Positions 45,589 to 54,706 of a stretch of 64,000 nt of DNA are shown piece after piece; position 1 is the first letter of the stretch; the number at the start of each line of letters is the position of its first letter. The notes below the pieces were generated by a model that worked only from the letters and a program-made list of their open reading frames with translations, did no database searches and had not been told where the DNA came from. Origin of the DNA: Bradyrhizobium sp. 195 (lineage in GTDB: Bacteria; Pseudomonadota; Alphaproteobacteria; Rhizobiales; Xanthobacteraceae); contig NZ_CP082161.1 of NCBI RefSeq assembly GCF_023101665.1, positions 6,758,001 to 6,822,000 on the forward strand. The letters are read 5' to 3'. Made by a program: the position numbers and the translations under genes.

Positions 45589-46698
45589 ATGAGTCACCGG
45601 CTTATCGATGCCGCTCCCTATTCCAGGCTGTTGGCAGGCGTGTCGCTCGCCCTGATGGCCGCGGCCCTGGCTGGGTGCAATGATATCGTCGCCGAAAAGA
45701 CCGAGCCGCCGCGGCCGGTCCTGGTCGCAACCGCGCATTATGATGCCGAGACGCCGGAGCGCAGCTTCGTCGGCACCATCCGGCCGCGGATCGAGAGCGA
45801 TCTTGGCTTTCGCGTTGCCGGCAAGGTTGCAAAACGCCTCGTTGAGGTCGGCCAGACCGTCGAAGTCGGTCAGGCACTCGCGACCCTGGATGAAGTCGAT
45901 CTGAAGCTTCAGGCCGAGCAGGCCGTCGCTGAGCAGACCGCCGCTACCGGCGTGCTGGCCCAGGCCGCTGCCGCCGAGCAGCGCGCCAAGGACCTGAAGG
46001 CCAAGGGCTGGACCACGGATGCGCAGATGGATTCGAGCCGCGCCGCTGCCGACGAGGCCCGCGCGCGCCTGAACCGCGCCGAGCGCGCGCTCGAGCTGAG
46101 CAAAAATTCCCTTTCCTACGCGACGCTTGTTGCCGACGCCCGGGGCGTCGTCACCACAACGCTGATCGAGCCCGGCCAGGTGGTCGCCGCGGGCCAGGCT
46201 TCGATCCGCGTCGCCCGCTTTGCCGAAAAGGAAGCGGTCGTCGCGATCCCTGAGACGCTGGTCGGACGCGCCAAGTCGGGTGTCGCCAGCGTCACTCTCT
46301 GGTCCGAGCCGGACAAGAAGTACACGGCGAAGCTGCGCGAGATCGCGCCGGCGGCCGATCCGGCCACGCGCACTTACCTCGCAAAGTTCTCGCTGCCCGA
46401 GGCCGACGACAAGGTGGCGCTCGGCATGACCGCGACGCTGACACTGTCGGACGCCGCGACCGAGCGCGTCGCGCGGCTGCCGCTGTCGGCGCTGTTCAAT
46501 GAAGGCGGCAAGCCGTCCTTCTACGTCGTCGACGACAACGGTGCGCTCACGTTGAAGCAGGTGACGGTGAAGTCCTACGACAGCAGCGACGTCATCATCA
46601 CCGGTGGTGTCGAAGAGGGCGCCAAGATCGTCGCCCTCGGTGTGCAGAAGCTCGATCCCAGCCTGAAGGTGCGGGTCGTGTCGTCACTGTCGTTTTAA
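45589..46698 (+). CDS. RND efflux periplasmic adaptor (lipoprotein)
   Basis: About 369 residues. A lipoprotein signal (LALMAAALAGC lipobox) anchors it in the inner membrane. The order is lipoyl half (GFRVAGKVAKRLVEVGQTVEVGQAL), a helical hairpin with Ala/Glu/Arg-rich arms, the second lipoyl half (LVADARGVVTTTLIEPGQVV), then beta-barrel and membrane-proximal domains. An upstream ATG at 45577 is an alternative start. It works with the RND pump at 46955; the two genes are separated by 256 bp of repeats. Confidence 0.9.
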   Translation: MSHRLIDAAPYSRLLAGVSLALMAAALAGCNDIVAEKTEPPRPVLVATAHYDAETPERSFVGTIRPRIESDLGFRVAGKVAKRLVEVGQTVEVGQALATLDEVDLKLQAEQAVAEQTAATGVLAQAAAAEQRAKDLKAKGWTTDAQMDSSRAAADEARARLNRAERALELSKNSLSYATLVADARGVVTTTLIEPGQVVAAGQASIRVARFAEKEAVVAIPETLVGRAKSGVASVTLWSEPDKKYTAKLREIAPAADPATRTYLAKFSLPEADDKVALGMTATLTLSDAATERVARLPLSALFNEGGKPSFYVVDDNGALTLKQVTVKSYDSSDVIITGGVEEGAKIVALGVQKLDPSLKVRVVSSLSF

Positions 46699-46703
46699 CT
46701 TTC

Positions 46704-46776
46704 GTCATTCCGGGCCACGAAGCGAACCCGGAATCTCGAGATTCCGGGTCTGGTCCTTCGGCCATCCCGGAATGAC
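46704..46776. repeat. Palindromic repeat between RND adaptor and pump genes
   Basis: A 73-bp dyad with ends GTCATTCCGGG and CCCGGAATGAC and the central CCCGGAATCTCGAGATTCCG. It is the same family as 29384-29464 but inverted. A second, degenerate palindrome (GCGAAGCGATCC ... GGGTTGCTTCGC) follows at about 46796-46899, related to 20929-21008. Confidence 0.8.
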
Positions 46777-46954
46777 AAGAAAAGTGAGTTCGTCCTTGCG
46801 AGAAGAGTTTGGGCCCCGGCGCAAATGCCTGGGCTGAAGCGGCGAAGCGATCCAGAACCTGCCCAGCCCCCTGGGTTGCTTCGCTGCCTCGCGACGACGG
46901 TTTGACCAGAGTGGCTGTCGTTTTTTTGCAACTGGATCGTCTTCGGAGAGAGCG

Positions 46955-49900
46955 ATGAAGCGCTTCAACCTTTCGGCCTGGGCCGTCAGCCATCCGACGC
47001 TGGTCCTGTTCCTGATGCTGATGCTCGGCGTCGCCGGCTTCTTCTCCTATGAGAAGCTCGGCCGGGCCGAGGATCCGTTCTTCACGGTGAAGGTGGTCAA
47101 CGTCTCCGTGCTTTGGCCCGGCGCGACCGCGCAGGAGATGCAGGCCCAGGTCGCCGACCCCATCGAGAAGAAGATCCAGGAGCTGCCTTATTTCGAGAAG
47201 GTGCAGACCTATTCCAAGCCGGGCTTCGCCGCGCTCCAGGTGACCTTCCGCGACGATACGCCGCCGAAGGACGTGCCCCATCTCTTCTATCTGCTGCGCA
47301 AGAAGCTGATCGACGTACAGGGCCAGCTGCCGTCGGGCATCCTCGGGCCAGTCGTCAATGACGAGTTCTCCGACGTCGACTCCATCCTCTACATGATGAC
47401 CGGCGACGGCGCCGACTATGCCCAGCTCAAGAAAGTCTCCGAAGGCTTTCGCCAGCGTCTGCTGAAGGTGCCGGGGGTGACCAAGGTCGACGTCTACGGC
47501 AATCAGGACGAGCGCATCTTCGTCGAGTTCAGCCACGCCAAGCTCGCGACTCTCGGCATCACGCCGCAGGCGCTGTTCGATTCGCTCGCCAAGCAGAACA
47601 ACGTGACGCCCGCCGGCACGGTCGAGACCTCCTCGCAGCGCGTTCCGCTGCGCGTCACCGGCGCGCTCGACGGCGCCAAGGCCGTCGCCGAAACCCCGGT
47701 CGAGAGCAACGGTCGCGTGTTCCGCCTCGGCGATATCGCCACCGTCACTCACGGCTATGTCGATCCGCCGAGCTTCGTCGTCCGCCAGGAAGGCAAGGCC
47801 GCGATCGGCATCGGCCTCGTCACCGCCAAAGGCGCCAACATTCTCGAGCTCGGCAAGGAGGTCGAGAAGGCGACCGCGGAGTTCATGAAGGCGGTGCCGC
47901 AGGGCATCGACGTCAAGCAGATCGCCGACCAGCCGAAGGTGGTCGAGCATGCCGTCGGCGAGTTCGTGCATTCGTTCATGGAAGCGCTCGTCATCGTGCT
48001 GTTCGTCTCGTTCCTGGCGCTGGGCTGGCGCACCGGCATCGTGGTCGCGCTCTCCGTGCCGCTGGTGCTCGGCATCGTCTTCATCGTGATGAACATGATG
48101 TCGCTCGACCTGCACCGCATCACGCTGGGTGCGCTGATCATCGCGCTCGGCCTGCTCGTCGACGACGCCATCATCGCAGTCGAGATGATGGTGGTGAAGA
48201 TGGAGCAGGGCTGGGACCGCATGCGCGCGGCGTCATTTGCCTGGGAATCGACTGCGTTTCCGATGCTCACGGGAACGCTGGTCACGGCCGCTGGCTTCCT
48301 CCCCATCGGCTTTGCCAATTCCGCGGTCGGCGAATACGCCGGCAGCATCTTCTGGATCGTGGCGATCGCGCTGGTTGCCTCCTGGTTCGTGGCGGTGATC
48401 TTCACGCCCTATATCGGCGTCAAGCTGCTGCCCCAGATGAAGGTGCATCAGAACCACGATCCGCACGCGGTCTACGAGACCCGCATGTACAGAGGCTTGC
48501 GCGCGGTCGTGCAATGGTGCGTCAATCACCGCATCACCGTGGTGGCCGCGACCGTCGGCGTCTTCGTCGCCTCGGTCGTCGGCTTCGGTCAGGTCCAGCA
48601 GCAGTTCTTCCCACTGTCGGAGCGGCCCGAGTTGTTCCTCCAACTGCGTCTGCCCGAGGGCACCGCCTTCAACGTCACCGAAAAGGCGGTGAAGCAGGCA
48701 GAGACGCTGCTCAAGGACGACAAGGACATCGAGACCTATACCGCCTATGTCGGCCAGGGCTCACCGCGCTTCTGGCTCGGCCTCAATCCGCAGCTGCCGA
48801 ACGAGGCCTTTGCCGAGATCGTCATCGTCGCCAAGGGCGTCGAGGCGCGCGAGCGGGTCAAGGCCAAGATCGAGAACGCGGTCGCCGACGGCATGCTGAC
48901 CGAGGCGCGCGTGCGCGTCGACCGCTTCAATTTCGGCCCGCCCGTCGGCTTCCCCGTGCAGTTCCGTGTGATCGGCCCCGACGCCAACAAGGTGCGCGAG
49001 ATCGCCTACCAGGTTCGCGACGTCATGCGGCAGAACAAGAACGTCAAGGACGTCCAGCTCGACTGGAACGAGCAGTCGCCTTATCTCAAGCTTGTCGTCG
49101 ACCAGGATCGTGCCCGTGCCATGGGCCTGACCCCGCAGGAGGTCTCACAGGCGCTCGCGATGCTGATCTCGGGCGCGCAGGTTACGACCATCCGCGACGG
49201 CATCGAGAAGGTGGCCGTGGTCGCGCGCGCAATTCCGTCCGAACGGCTCGACCTCGGCGGCGTCGGTGATCTCACCATCACCTCGCGCAATGGCGTGGCC
49301 GTGCCGCTGCAGCAGATCGCCAGGATCGAGTACTCTCACGAGGACCCGATTATGTGGCGACGCAACCGCGACATGGCCATCACCGTGCGCTCGGACGTCG
49401 TCGACGACGTGCAGGCGCCTGATGTCACCAGCCAGATCACGCCGAAGCTCCAGCCGATCATTGACCACCTCGAGCCGGCCTACCGGATCGAGCCGGGCGG
49501 CGCGTTCGAGGAATCCGCCAAGGGCAACGCCTCGATCTTCGTCCTCTTCCCGCTGATGGTCATGGTGATGCTGACGCTGCTGATGATCCAGCTCCAGAGC
49601 TTCTCGCGCCTGATCCTGGTGTTCCTCACCGCGCCGCTCGGCATCGTCGGCGCTTCCCTCGGGCTCAACGTCGCCAACGCCCCGTTCGGCTTCGTGGCGC
49701 TGCTCGGCCTGATCGCGCTCGCCGGCATGATCATGCGCAACACGGTCATCCTGGTCGATCAGATTGAGACCGATGTTTCGCACGGCCTCACCAGGCGCGA
49801 GGCGATCGTTGAGGCGACCGTCCGCCGCGCCCGTCCGGTGGTGCTGACTGCACTCGCCGCTATCCTCGCCATGATCCCGCTGTCGCGCTCGGCCTTCTGG

Positions 49901-50092
49901 GGTCCGATGGCGATCACCATCATGGGCGGCCTGTTCGTCGCGACGTTCCTGACGCTGCTGTACCTGCCCGGCCTCTACGCCCTCTGGTTCAGGAAGAGCC
50001 TGGACGAGGCCGGCACGCCCGAGCAGCCTGCCGCGCAGCAGCATGGGAGTGATGACCCCCACGCAATTCCGCTTGCTGAGAAGCAACGCTGA
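46955..50092 (+). CDS. RND-family efflux pump, inner-membrane transporter
   Basis: A 1045-residue proton-driven pump, normal length for the AcrB/HAE-1 superfamily. Two halves each begin with a membrane segment (LSAWAVSHPTLVLFLMLML; VNHRITVVAATVGVFVASVV). TM4 has the GALIIALGLLVDDAIIAVE motif with the paired aspartates used in proton relay. Second-half helices include GMIMRNTVILVDQIETD. It exports drugs or metabolites together with the adaptor upstream; no outer-membrane channel gene is adjacent. Confidence 0.93.
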   Translation: MKRFNLSAWAVSHPTLVLFLMLMLGVAGFFSYEKLGRAEDPFFTVKVVNVSVLWPGATAQEMQAQVADPIEKKIQELPYFEKVQTYSKPGFAALQVTFRDDTPPKDVPHLFYLLRKKLIDVQGQLPSGILGPVVNDEFSDVDSILYMMTGDGADYAQLKKVSEGFRQRLLKVPGVTKVDVYGNQDERIFVEFSHAKLATLGITPQALFDSLAKQNNVTPAGTVETSSQRVPLRVTGALDGAKAVAETPVESNGRVFRLGDIATVTHGYVDPPSFVVRQEGKAAIGIGLVTAKGANILELGKEVEKATAEFMKAVPQGIDVKQIADQPKVVEHAVGEFVHSFMEALVIVLFVSFLALGWRTGIVVALSVPLVLGIVFIVMNMMSLDLHRITLGALIIALGLLVDDAIIAVEMMVVKMEQGWDRMRAASFAWESTAFPMLTGTLVTAAGFLPIGFANSAVGEYAGSIFWIVAIALVASWFVAVIFTPYIGVKLLPQMKVHQNHDPHAVYETRMYRGLRAVVQWCVNHRITVVAATVGVFVASVVGFGQVQQQFFPLSERPELFLQLRLPEGTAFNVTEKAVKQAETLLKDDKDIETYTAYVGQGSPRFWLGLNPQLPNEAFAEIVIVAKGVEARERVKAKIENAVADGMLTEARVRVDRFNFGPPVGFPVQFRVIGPDANKVREIAYQVRDVMRQNKNVKDVQLDWNEQSPYLKLVVDQDRARAMGLTPQEVSQALAMLISGAQVTTIRDGIEKVAVVARAIPSERLDLGGVGDLTITSRNGVAVPLQQIARIEYSHEDPIMWRRNRDMAITVRSDVVDDVQAPDVTSQITPKLQPIIDHLEPAYRIEPGGAFEESAKGNASIFVLFPLMVMVMLTLLMIQLQSFSRLILVFLTAPLGIVGASLGLNVANAPFGFVALLGLIALAGMIMRNTVILVDQIETDVSHGLTRREAIVEATVRRARPVVLTALAAILAMIPLSRSAFWGPMAITIMGGLFVATFLTLLYLPGLYALWFRKSLDEAGTPEQPAAQQHGSDDPHAIPLAEKQR

Positions 50093-50299
50093 TTGACGAG
50101 TCCTGACGGACGACACTGATTGCACCGCATCCTCGCCCCCCGCATGAAAGAAGACGCCGCCCCGAAACCTCGCATTCTCCACAGCCCTCCGGAACACGTG
50201 GACAAGCCCTGCCCTGCCGTTTGGGAATCCCTGACCCGTGCTAACCGCTGGGAACGAGCAGGCGGGCGAACGGATTCGTCCCGGCAGGAGCGATCTTCG

Positions 50300-50569
50300 A
50301 TGCTGATGACGAAGGAAAGACGGCCGGCGATCCGCACGCTGCGCGGATGGGCGCTCAGCGTGCTGCAGGAGGCTGGCGCCATCCACGAATGCGAGGAGCA
50401 TGGCTGGGCAAAGGACCGGGCCGACCCTCACGCCCGCGCACGCGCCATCGATCTCGCACGCGAGGTTCCGCCCGCCGGCGTTTCTCCGGACGAAGCGATC
50501 GCGGAGATACGCGAGGTCCTGGATTCGATCGGAGACATGTGTCCGGAATGTCGGGACGGAGATTGCTGA
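50300..50569 (+). CDS. Small conserved hypothetical protein with C-terminal CPEC
   Basis: An 89-residue protein (MLMTKERRPAIRTLRGWALS ... DMCPECRDGDC). The ATG at 50300 has AGGAG 9 nt upstream; the frame is open further upstream without signal. His/Cys residues (HECEEHGW, CPEC) could bind a metal. No known family recognised. Confidence 0.65.
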   Translation: MLMTKERRPAIRTLRGWALSVLQEAGAIHECEEHGWAKDRADPHARARAIDLAREVPPAGVSPDEAIAEIREVLDSIGDMCPECRDGDC

Positions 50570-50713
50570 AGCGGCACGGCCGCTGCAGCGCGCAGTCTTT
50601 ACGACGAGCTTCGAGCCAAATTCGCGCCGCGCGCCGGCGCGGTTTGCAGACTGCTGGTCTGGGAGTATTTGAACGGTCCGTGGAAACTGGACCGCCGGCT
50701 TCCAATTAGATGG

Positions 50714-51058
50714 CTAATCCTCGGCGGCACCTCTTCGCCGCCGCACCTCGGCATACCATTCGGCGTAGGGCGTGTTCTTCGCCATGTGCCGGTTGAGGTC
50801 GGGAGCGCCGGCCGACCACCCCACCGGGCCGCGCTCGCCGAGGGCGCGCTTCGCGTCGTCGACGGCGCGATGGGCCGCCGCTTCTGACTCGGAATCGGCA
50901 GCCGCCTTGGCGTCGCGGACGGCGCGCCTCGCCGTCATCAGGCGCTTGACCAGCTCCGACTTTTCCCGCTCTCCGAGGTGCGGATTCGCCATCCGCCACA
51001 GGCGTCCGCGGACGACGAAGTATCGGCCGTCCGGCGTCACCGGATGTTTCACGCTCAA
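50714..51058 (-). CDS. Small hypothetical protein coupled to ku
   Basis: A 114-residue basic/acidic helical protein (VKHPVTPDGRYFVVRGRLWRMANP at the start, AEWYAEVRRRRG at the end). The start is a TTG at 51058 overlapping the ku stop as TTGA, or the GTG at 51052. The RLWRMANPHL motif is common in small proteins beside Ku/LigD genes in rhizobia. Its role in end joining, if any, is unknown. Confidence 0.72.
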   Translation of the reverse strand: MSVKHPVTPDGRYFVVRGRLWRMANPHLGEREKSELVKRLMTARRAVRDAKAAADSESEAAAHRAVDDAKRALGERGPVGWSAGAPDLNRHMAKNTPYAEWYAEVRRRRGAAED

Positions 51059-51981
51059 GCCGACTTCCGCCGCGCCCCCGCGGCCGGCTTTTTCGTCGCC
51101 GCTTCCTTTGGTTGCTTCTTGCCAGCGATCGGCATCAGCATCTCCTTCTGGCCTGCCGCCGTCTTCTTCGGCTTCTTGGCGGGTTTGTCCGCCTTCGCAG
51201 GCGCGGCTTCCTTGCCGACGCTCCGCCGCAGCGCCTCCATGAGGTCGACGACGTTCTCGCCCTTCGGCCGGTCCTTCGGCTGGATGATCTTCCCGGCGCG
51301 CTTCTGGTTGATCAGGTCGACCAGCGCAGTCTCATAGTGATCCTCGAACTTGCCCGGCTCAAAGCGTCCGGCCTTCTGATTGACGATGTGCCTTGCGAGA
51401 TCGAGCATGTCCTTGGTGACCTTCACGTCCTGGATATCGTCGAAATATTCCTGCTCGCTGCGCACCTCGTAGGGGTAGCGCAGCAAGGTGCCGACGAGGC
51501 CCTTGTCCATCGGCTCCAGCGCGATGATATGCTCGCGGTTGGTCAGCACCACACGCCCGATCGCGACCTTGTCCATCTCGCGGATGGTCTCGCGGATCAC
51601 CGCGAAGGCGTCGTGGCCGACCTTGCCGTCCGGCCGGATGTAGTAGGGGCGGATCAGGTAGCGCGGGTCGATGTCGGACCTGGCGACGAACTCGTCGATC
51701 TCGATGGTGCGGGTGGACTCGAGCGCGATCTCCTCCAGCTCGTCCTTTGAGACCTCGATGTACTGGCCCTTCTCGAGCTCGTAGCCCTTGACGATGTCCT
51801 CGTTCGGCACCTCGTCGCCGGTATCCACGTCCACCTTCACATATTTGATGCGGTGGCCGGTCTGCCGGTTGAGCTGGTTGAATGAAATCTTCTCGCTCTC
51901 CGATGTGGCCGGATAAAGCGCCACGGGACAGGTGACGAGGGACAGTCTCAGGAAGCCTTTCCAATTGGCGCGCGGGGCCAT
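51055..51981 (-). CDS. ku: Ku-type DNA end-binding protein
   Basis: A 308-residue bacterial Ku: MAPRANWKGFLRLSLVTCPVALYPA, FNQLNRQTGHRIKY, DEFVARSDIDPRYLIRPYYI, and a Lys/Ala/Pro-rich C-terminal tail (about 255-308) that contacts DNA. It forms a homodimer ring at double-strand ends for non-homologous end joining with LigD. No ligD is in the window; rhizobia often carry several ku paralogues. It is translationally coupled to the small gene downstream. Confidence 0.93.
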   Translation of the reverse strand: MAPRANWKGFLRLSLVTCPVALYPATSESEKISFNQLNRQTGHRIKYVKVDVDTGDEVPNEDIVKGYELEKGQYIEVSKDELEEIALESTRTIEIDEFVARSDIDPRYLIRPYYIRPDGKVGHDAFAVIRETIREMDKVAIGRVVLTNREHIIALEPMDKGLVGTLLRYPYEVRSEQEYFDDIQDVKVTKDMLDLARHIVNQKAGRFEPGKFEDHYETALVDLINQKRAGKIIQPKDRPKGENVVDLMEALRRSVGKEAAPAKADKPAKKPKKTAAGQKEMLMPIAGKKQPKEAATKKPAAGARRKSA

Positions 51982-52293
51982 TTACGCAAAACTCCGGTTC
52001 GAGGCGTCTCGGATTCAAGACGAACGGCGGGCCGGGGTTCCGACATGGCTTGTGAAGAAAATGGCAGAACATCCGCGGACCGACCGAATCTCGCCTCACA
52101 GGATAACGCCCAGGCGTCGCGACCTTCAGTCATTGCTTAAAGATTCCGGTAACAGTGAACTTAATGCCGCCCGCATGCGGCTTCGAAAGCTCAAGAACTA
52201 AGTGCAGCGCCCACCGCAATCATGGACCCAGCGCCCCCATCGTCCCATACTCCCCAGGCATCACCTTGTTCTCCGAACAAAGGAGCCACCCGC

Positions 52294-52755
52294 ATGTACG
52301 CCAACATTCTCTTGAGCACGGATGGATCGGACGTCGCGAGAAAAGGCGTCGAGCATGGCATCACCCTGGCGAAGGCCTTGAACGCCAGGCTGACGATCAT
52401 CACCGTGACGGAAGCGCTGCCGGTCGACTATGGCAGCGGACACGCCTCGGGATGGATTCCGACCCAGGAAGAGACCGACAGTTTTGACGCAGCCTGCAAG
52501 GCCCGTGCGGGCAAGGTGCTCGATGACGCGCGCGCGATGTCGGAGCAGATCGGCACGCCTGCAGAACTCCTGCATGTTCCGAATGCGCACCCGGCGACTG
52601 CGATTATCGAAACGGCCAAGTCCAGGGGATGCGACCTGATCGTCATGGCCTCTCATGGGCGTCGCGGCCTCAGGAAGCTGTTTCTGGGCAGCCAGACATC
52701 CGAGGTCCTGGTGGACGGAAGCGTGCCGGTGCTGGTGGTGCCGAAGCCGGCATGA
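52294..52755 (+). CDS. Universal stress protein (UspA family)
   Basis: A 153-residue single-domain Usp starting MYANILLSTDGSDVARKGV. The ATP-binding pattern G-x2-G-x9-GS is present as MASHGRRGLRKLFLGSQTSE. AAAGGAG precedes the ATG by 8 nt; the frame is open upstream without signal. It is followed by a 42-residue zinc-knuckle gene and a rhodanese gene, all with good ribosome-binding sites. Confidence 0.9.
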   Translation: MYANILLSTDGSDVARKGVEHGITLAKALNARLTIITVTEALPVDYGSGHASGWIPTQEETDSFDAACKARAGKVLDDARAMSEQIGTPAELLHVPNAHPATAIIETAKSRGCDLIVMASHGRRGLRKLFLGSQTSEVLVDGSVPVLVVPKPA

Positions 52756-52832
52756 GTGTAGGGCTTACTTCGCACCGCTCGGCTGGTCCGCCGAGCACCC
52801 GCACAGACGCCGCCTGGCGGCAGGAGACTTTC

Positions 52833-52961
52833 ATGACCAGTGAAAAAGGCCCGAACATCAAGAAGAAGCAGAAATGCAAGAATTGCGAGGGCAAAGGCTT
52901 GCTCAAGAAGGGCGACAAGGTCGTGAAGTGCCAGCGCTGCAAAGGCACGGGCGTGCGGTGA
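52833..52961 (+). CDS. 42-residue DnaJ-type zinc-finger mini-protein
   Basis: MTSEKGPNIKKKQKCKNCEG, then KGLLKKGDKVVKCQRCKGTGVR. It has two CxxCxGxG knuckles (CKNCEGKG, CQRCKGTG), enough to bind one zinc ion as in half of the DnaJ cysteine-rich domain. AGGAG precedes the ATG by 7 nt. The role is unknown; it may assist folding or redox sensing beside the UspA gene. Confidence 0.75.
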   Translation: MTSEKGPNIKKKQKCKNCEGKGLLKKGDKVVKCQRCKGTGVR

Positions 52962-53049
52962 CGTTGCGTTGATGACCGCTGTAGCCAGGAGGAGGCACAA
53001 CACGAACCAATGTGCTATCCTCCCCGGGAGCAACAACGGAGGAAACCCA

Positions 53050-53418
53050 ATGCCGACCAGCGTCAAGCAAATGCTCGAAGCCGCCAACGCAGCGATCCCC
53101 AAGATCACGTCGGAACAGGCGGCGGAGATGATCAAGAGCGGCAACACGCTGGTGGTCGACGTTCGTGATGCGCCGGAGGTCGCCGCCAGCGGCAAGATCG
53201 AAGGCGCAGTGCATGTGTCGCGGGGGATGCTGGAGTTTCGCGCGGATCCGGAATCGCCCTATCACGACAAGGCGTTCGACAGGAGCAAGAGCGTGATCCT
53301 TTACTGCGCGTCCGGCGGCAGGTCGGCGCTGGCCGGCAAGCTACTGAAGGATATGGGCTACGAGAAGGTCTACAATGTCGGCGGCTTCAAGGACTGGACG
53401 GGCGCGGTCGAGAAATAG
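53050..53418 (+). CDS. Rhodanese-like sulfurtransferase
   Basis: A 122-residue single-domain rhodanese: LVVDVRDAPEVAASGKIEGAVHVSRG and the active loop YCASGGRSALAGK with the catalytic cysteine. The last part, GYEKVYNVGGFKDW, matches the family. GGAGG precedes the ATG by 7 nt. It is probably cytosolic and transfers sulfane sulfur; the physiological acceptor is not indicated. Confidence 0.9.
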   Translation: MPTSVKQMLEAANAAIPKITSEQAAEMIKSGNTLVVDVRDAPEVAASGKIEGAVHVSRGMLEFRADPESPYHDKAFDRSKSVILYCASGGRSALAGKLLKDMGYEKVYNVGGFKDWTGAVEK

Positions 53419-53457
53419 CGGCCATCGTTCCCTTGAGCGAACCAGTCGTCCAATCGG

Positions 53458-53970
53458 TCAGTTTCCGAACAGGTTGACGGCGCCGCCCTGCCGGGGCTCG
53501 TCGCCGCCGAATGCCATCACTGGCGCTTCGGCGCGCTGCTCCGCTTGCGGTTGCGAATTGCGCCTTGCGGCAGCGAGCCGCTTTGCCTTCCGTTCCGCAG
53601 CGCGCTTGCGGCGATCGCGTTGGTCGGCCTCGGCCTTCCCCGTGTCGGCTTTCTCTGCCTTGTCGGACGACGCTTGCCGCTTGTCGGGCGAGGCCTGGGT
53701 CTCCCTTGCGGGCGGCATCGGCGGGGTTGCAGCGGCCTCCGGAGCGGATGCGGCTTGTTGTTGCGGCGGCGCCTTCGGTTCGGCCGCCTCGGCTGAGGCC
53801 GGCAGGACCACGCGAAGAGGTGACGGCGCTTGCGCGGACGCTCTCGACTCGGCGCGGCCCGGATCCTTCAGAGCGGAATTCGCCATCATCAGCCCGCTGC
53901 CGAAACCCACGCCCAGGATCAGGAAGGTGGTTCCGACTCCGGCGAAAAAAATGCTTCCGTTCGATGGCAT
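53458..53970 (-). CDS. Membrane-anchored Ala/Pro-rich hypothetical protein
   Basis: A 170-residue protein with one membrane segment near the N-terminus (FFAGVGTTFLILGVGFGSGLMM), then a low-complexity Ala/Pro/Glu stretch and a highly basic RRKRAAERKAKRLAAARR segment, ending GGDEPRQGGAVNLFGN. The ATG at 53970 has GGAG 9 nt upstream. No family recognised; such proteins may link membrane and DNA or envelope, which is speculation. Confidence 0.65.
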   Translation of the reverse strand: MPSNGSIFFAGVGTTFLILGVGFGSGLMMANSALKDPGRAESRASAQAPSPLRVVLPASAEAAEPKAPPQQQAASAPEAAATPPMPPARETQASPDKRQASSDKAEKADTGKAEADQRDRRKRAAERKAKRLAAARRNSQPQAEQRAEAPVMAFGGDEPRQGGAVNLFGN

Positions 53971-54181
53971 GACCGCGTCTCCAAAATTCACCGAACGAAC
54001 GCGCGAATCCTGCACCTGTTCCGACCCGGGAAAAACATGCAAGGCGGTTCCGACGTCATCAAAGCAGTTGGCGGGGCTCAAGCCTTCAGACCAGCTTGGG
54101 CCTCTCGATGGAGCTTCATCCTCTTTGAAACGATCAGCCTTCACGCATGTTTTTCCCGATTGGGATACAGCGAGGCGCGCC

Positions 54182-54385
54182 ATGGACAAGGATCGCGGCA
54201 AGGACACCGGCAAGGATACCGGACTGACACCGGACGATTTCCCGATCGAAGCCGACAAGGACAAGCTCAGGACTCACAAGGGCGAGCCAGTGGCCTCGGC
54301 CGAGTCGGAGCAGATTGCGGACCAGATGGCCGAACGGCTCAACGAGCATGCTCACCAGGAAGAGCAGGACCGCTGGTCGGCGTGA
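54182..54385 (+). CDS. Small acidic hypothetical protein
   Basis: A 67-residue hydrophilic protein (MDKDRGKDTGKDTGLTPDDF, later EQIADQMAERLNEHAHQEE). GAGG precedes the ATG by 6 nt. The Lys/Asp-rich start and the AERLNEHAHQEE helix resemble small rhizobial proteins of unknown function. Confidence 0.6.
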   Translation: MDKDRGKDTGKDTGLTPDDFPIEADKDKLRTHKGEPVASAESEQIADQMAERLNEHAHQEEQDRWSA

Positions 54386-54706
54386 GGCGCGATGCGACGA
54401 GAATGAATGGCCGTCGTGCTTCAGCTTACTCGTTCAAGCATGATGTATCGGAGAAGCGCTGCGCACTTTTCCGGATCGTGCTTCAGGCACCTCCTGCCGG
54501 CGCAACGCCCAACAATAGGAATCAGGAATAGGAACCTGGAATAGGAACGGAGCAACGTTGCCGGGCATTAGGCCGCGCCGGCGTTTCACAATTCCGGCAA
54601 ATGGCGGCCTCGGCTCAAAGTCCCGCCCCCTGACCAGCGCCGAGGTCGCCTGTCGCGTCATTCGAGAACTCGTTTTTGTCGCCGTCCAAGACATCGAGCG
54701 GGCCGA
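54386..54706. other. Non-coding stretch with a 13-bp tandem repeat
   Basis: No supportable gene. At 54514-54550 AATAGGAA recurs three times with an exact 13-bp period (54514, 54527, 54540), the last unit being incomplete. The rest shows no dyad or conserved frame by eye. Confidence 0.5.

Noticed and set aside
46598..48115. A 505-codon minus-strand open frame over the RND adaptor/pump junction
   Set aside because: Runs through a palindromic repeat and antisense to a well-supported pump gene.
50570..50716. Open stretch after the stop at 50569 reading SLYDELRAKFAPRAGAVC
   Set aside because: It looks protein-like and continues to KLDRRLPIRW, but it follows a stop in the same frame and has no start codon. 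It may be a remnant; evidence is too thin to call.
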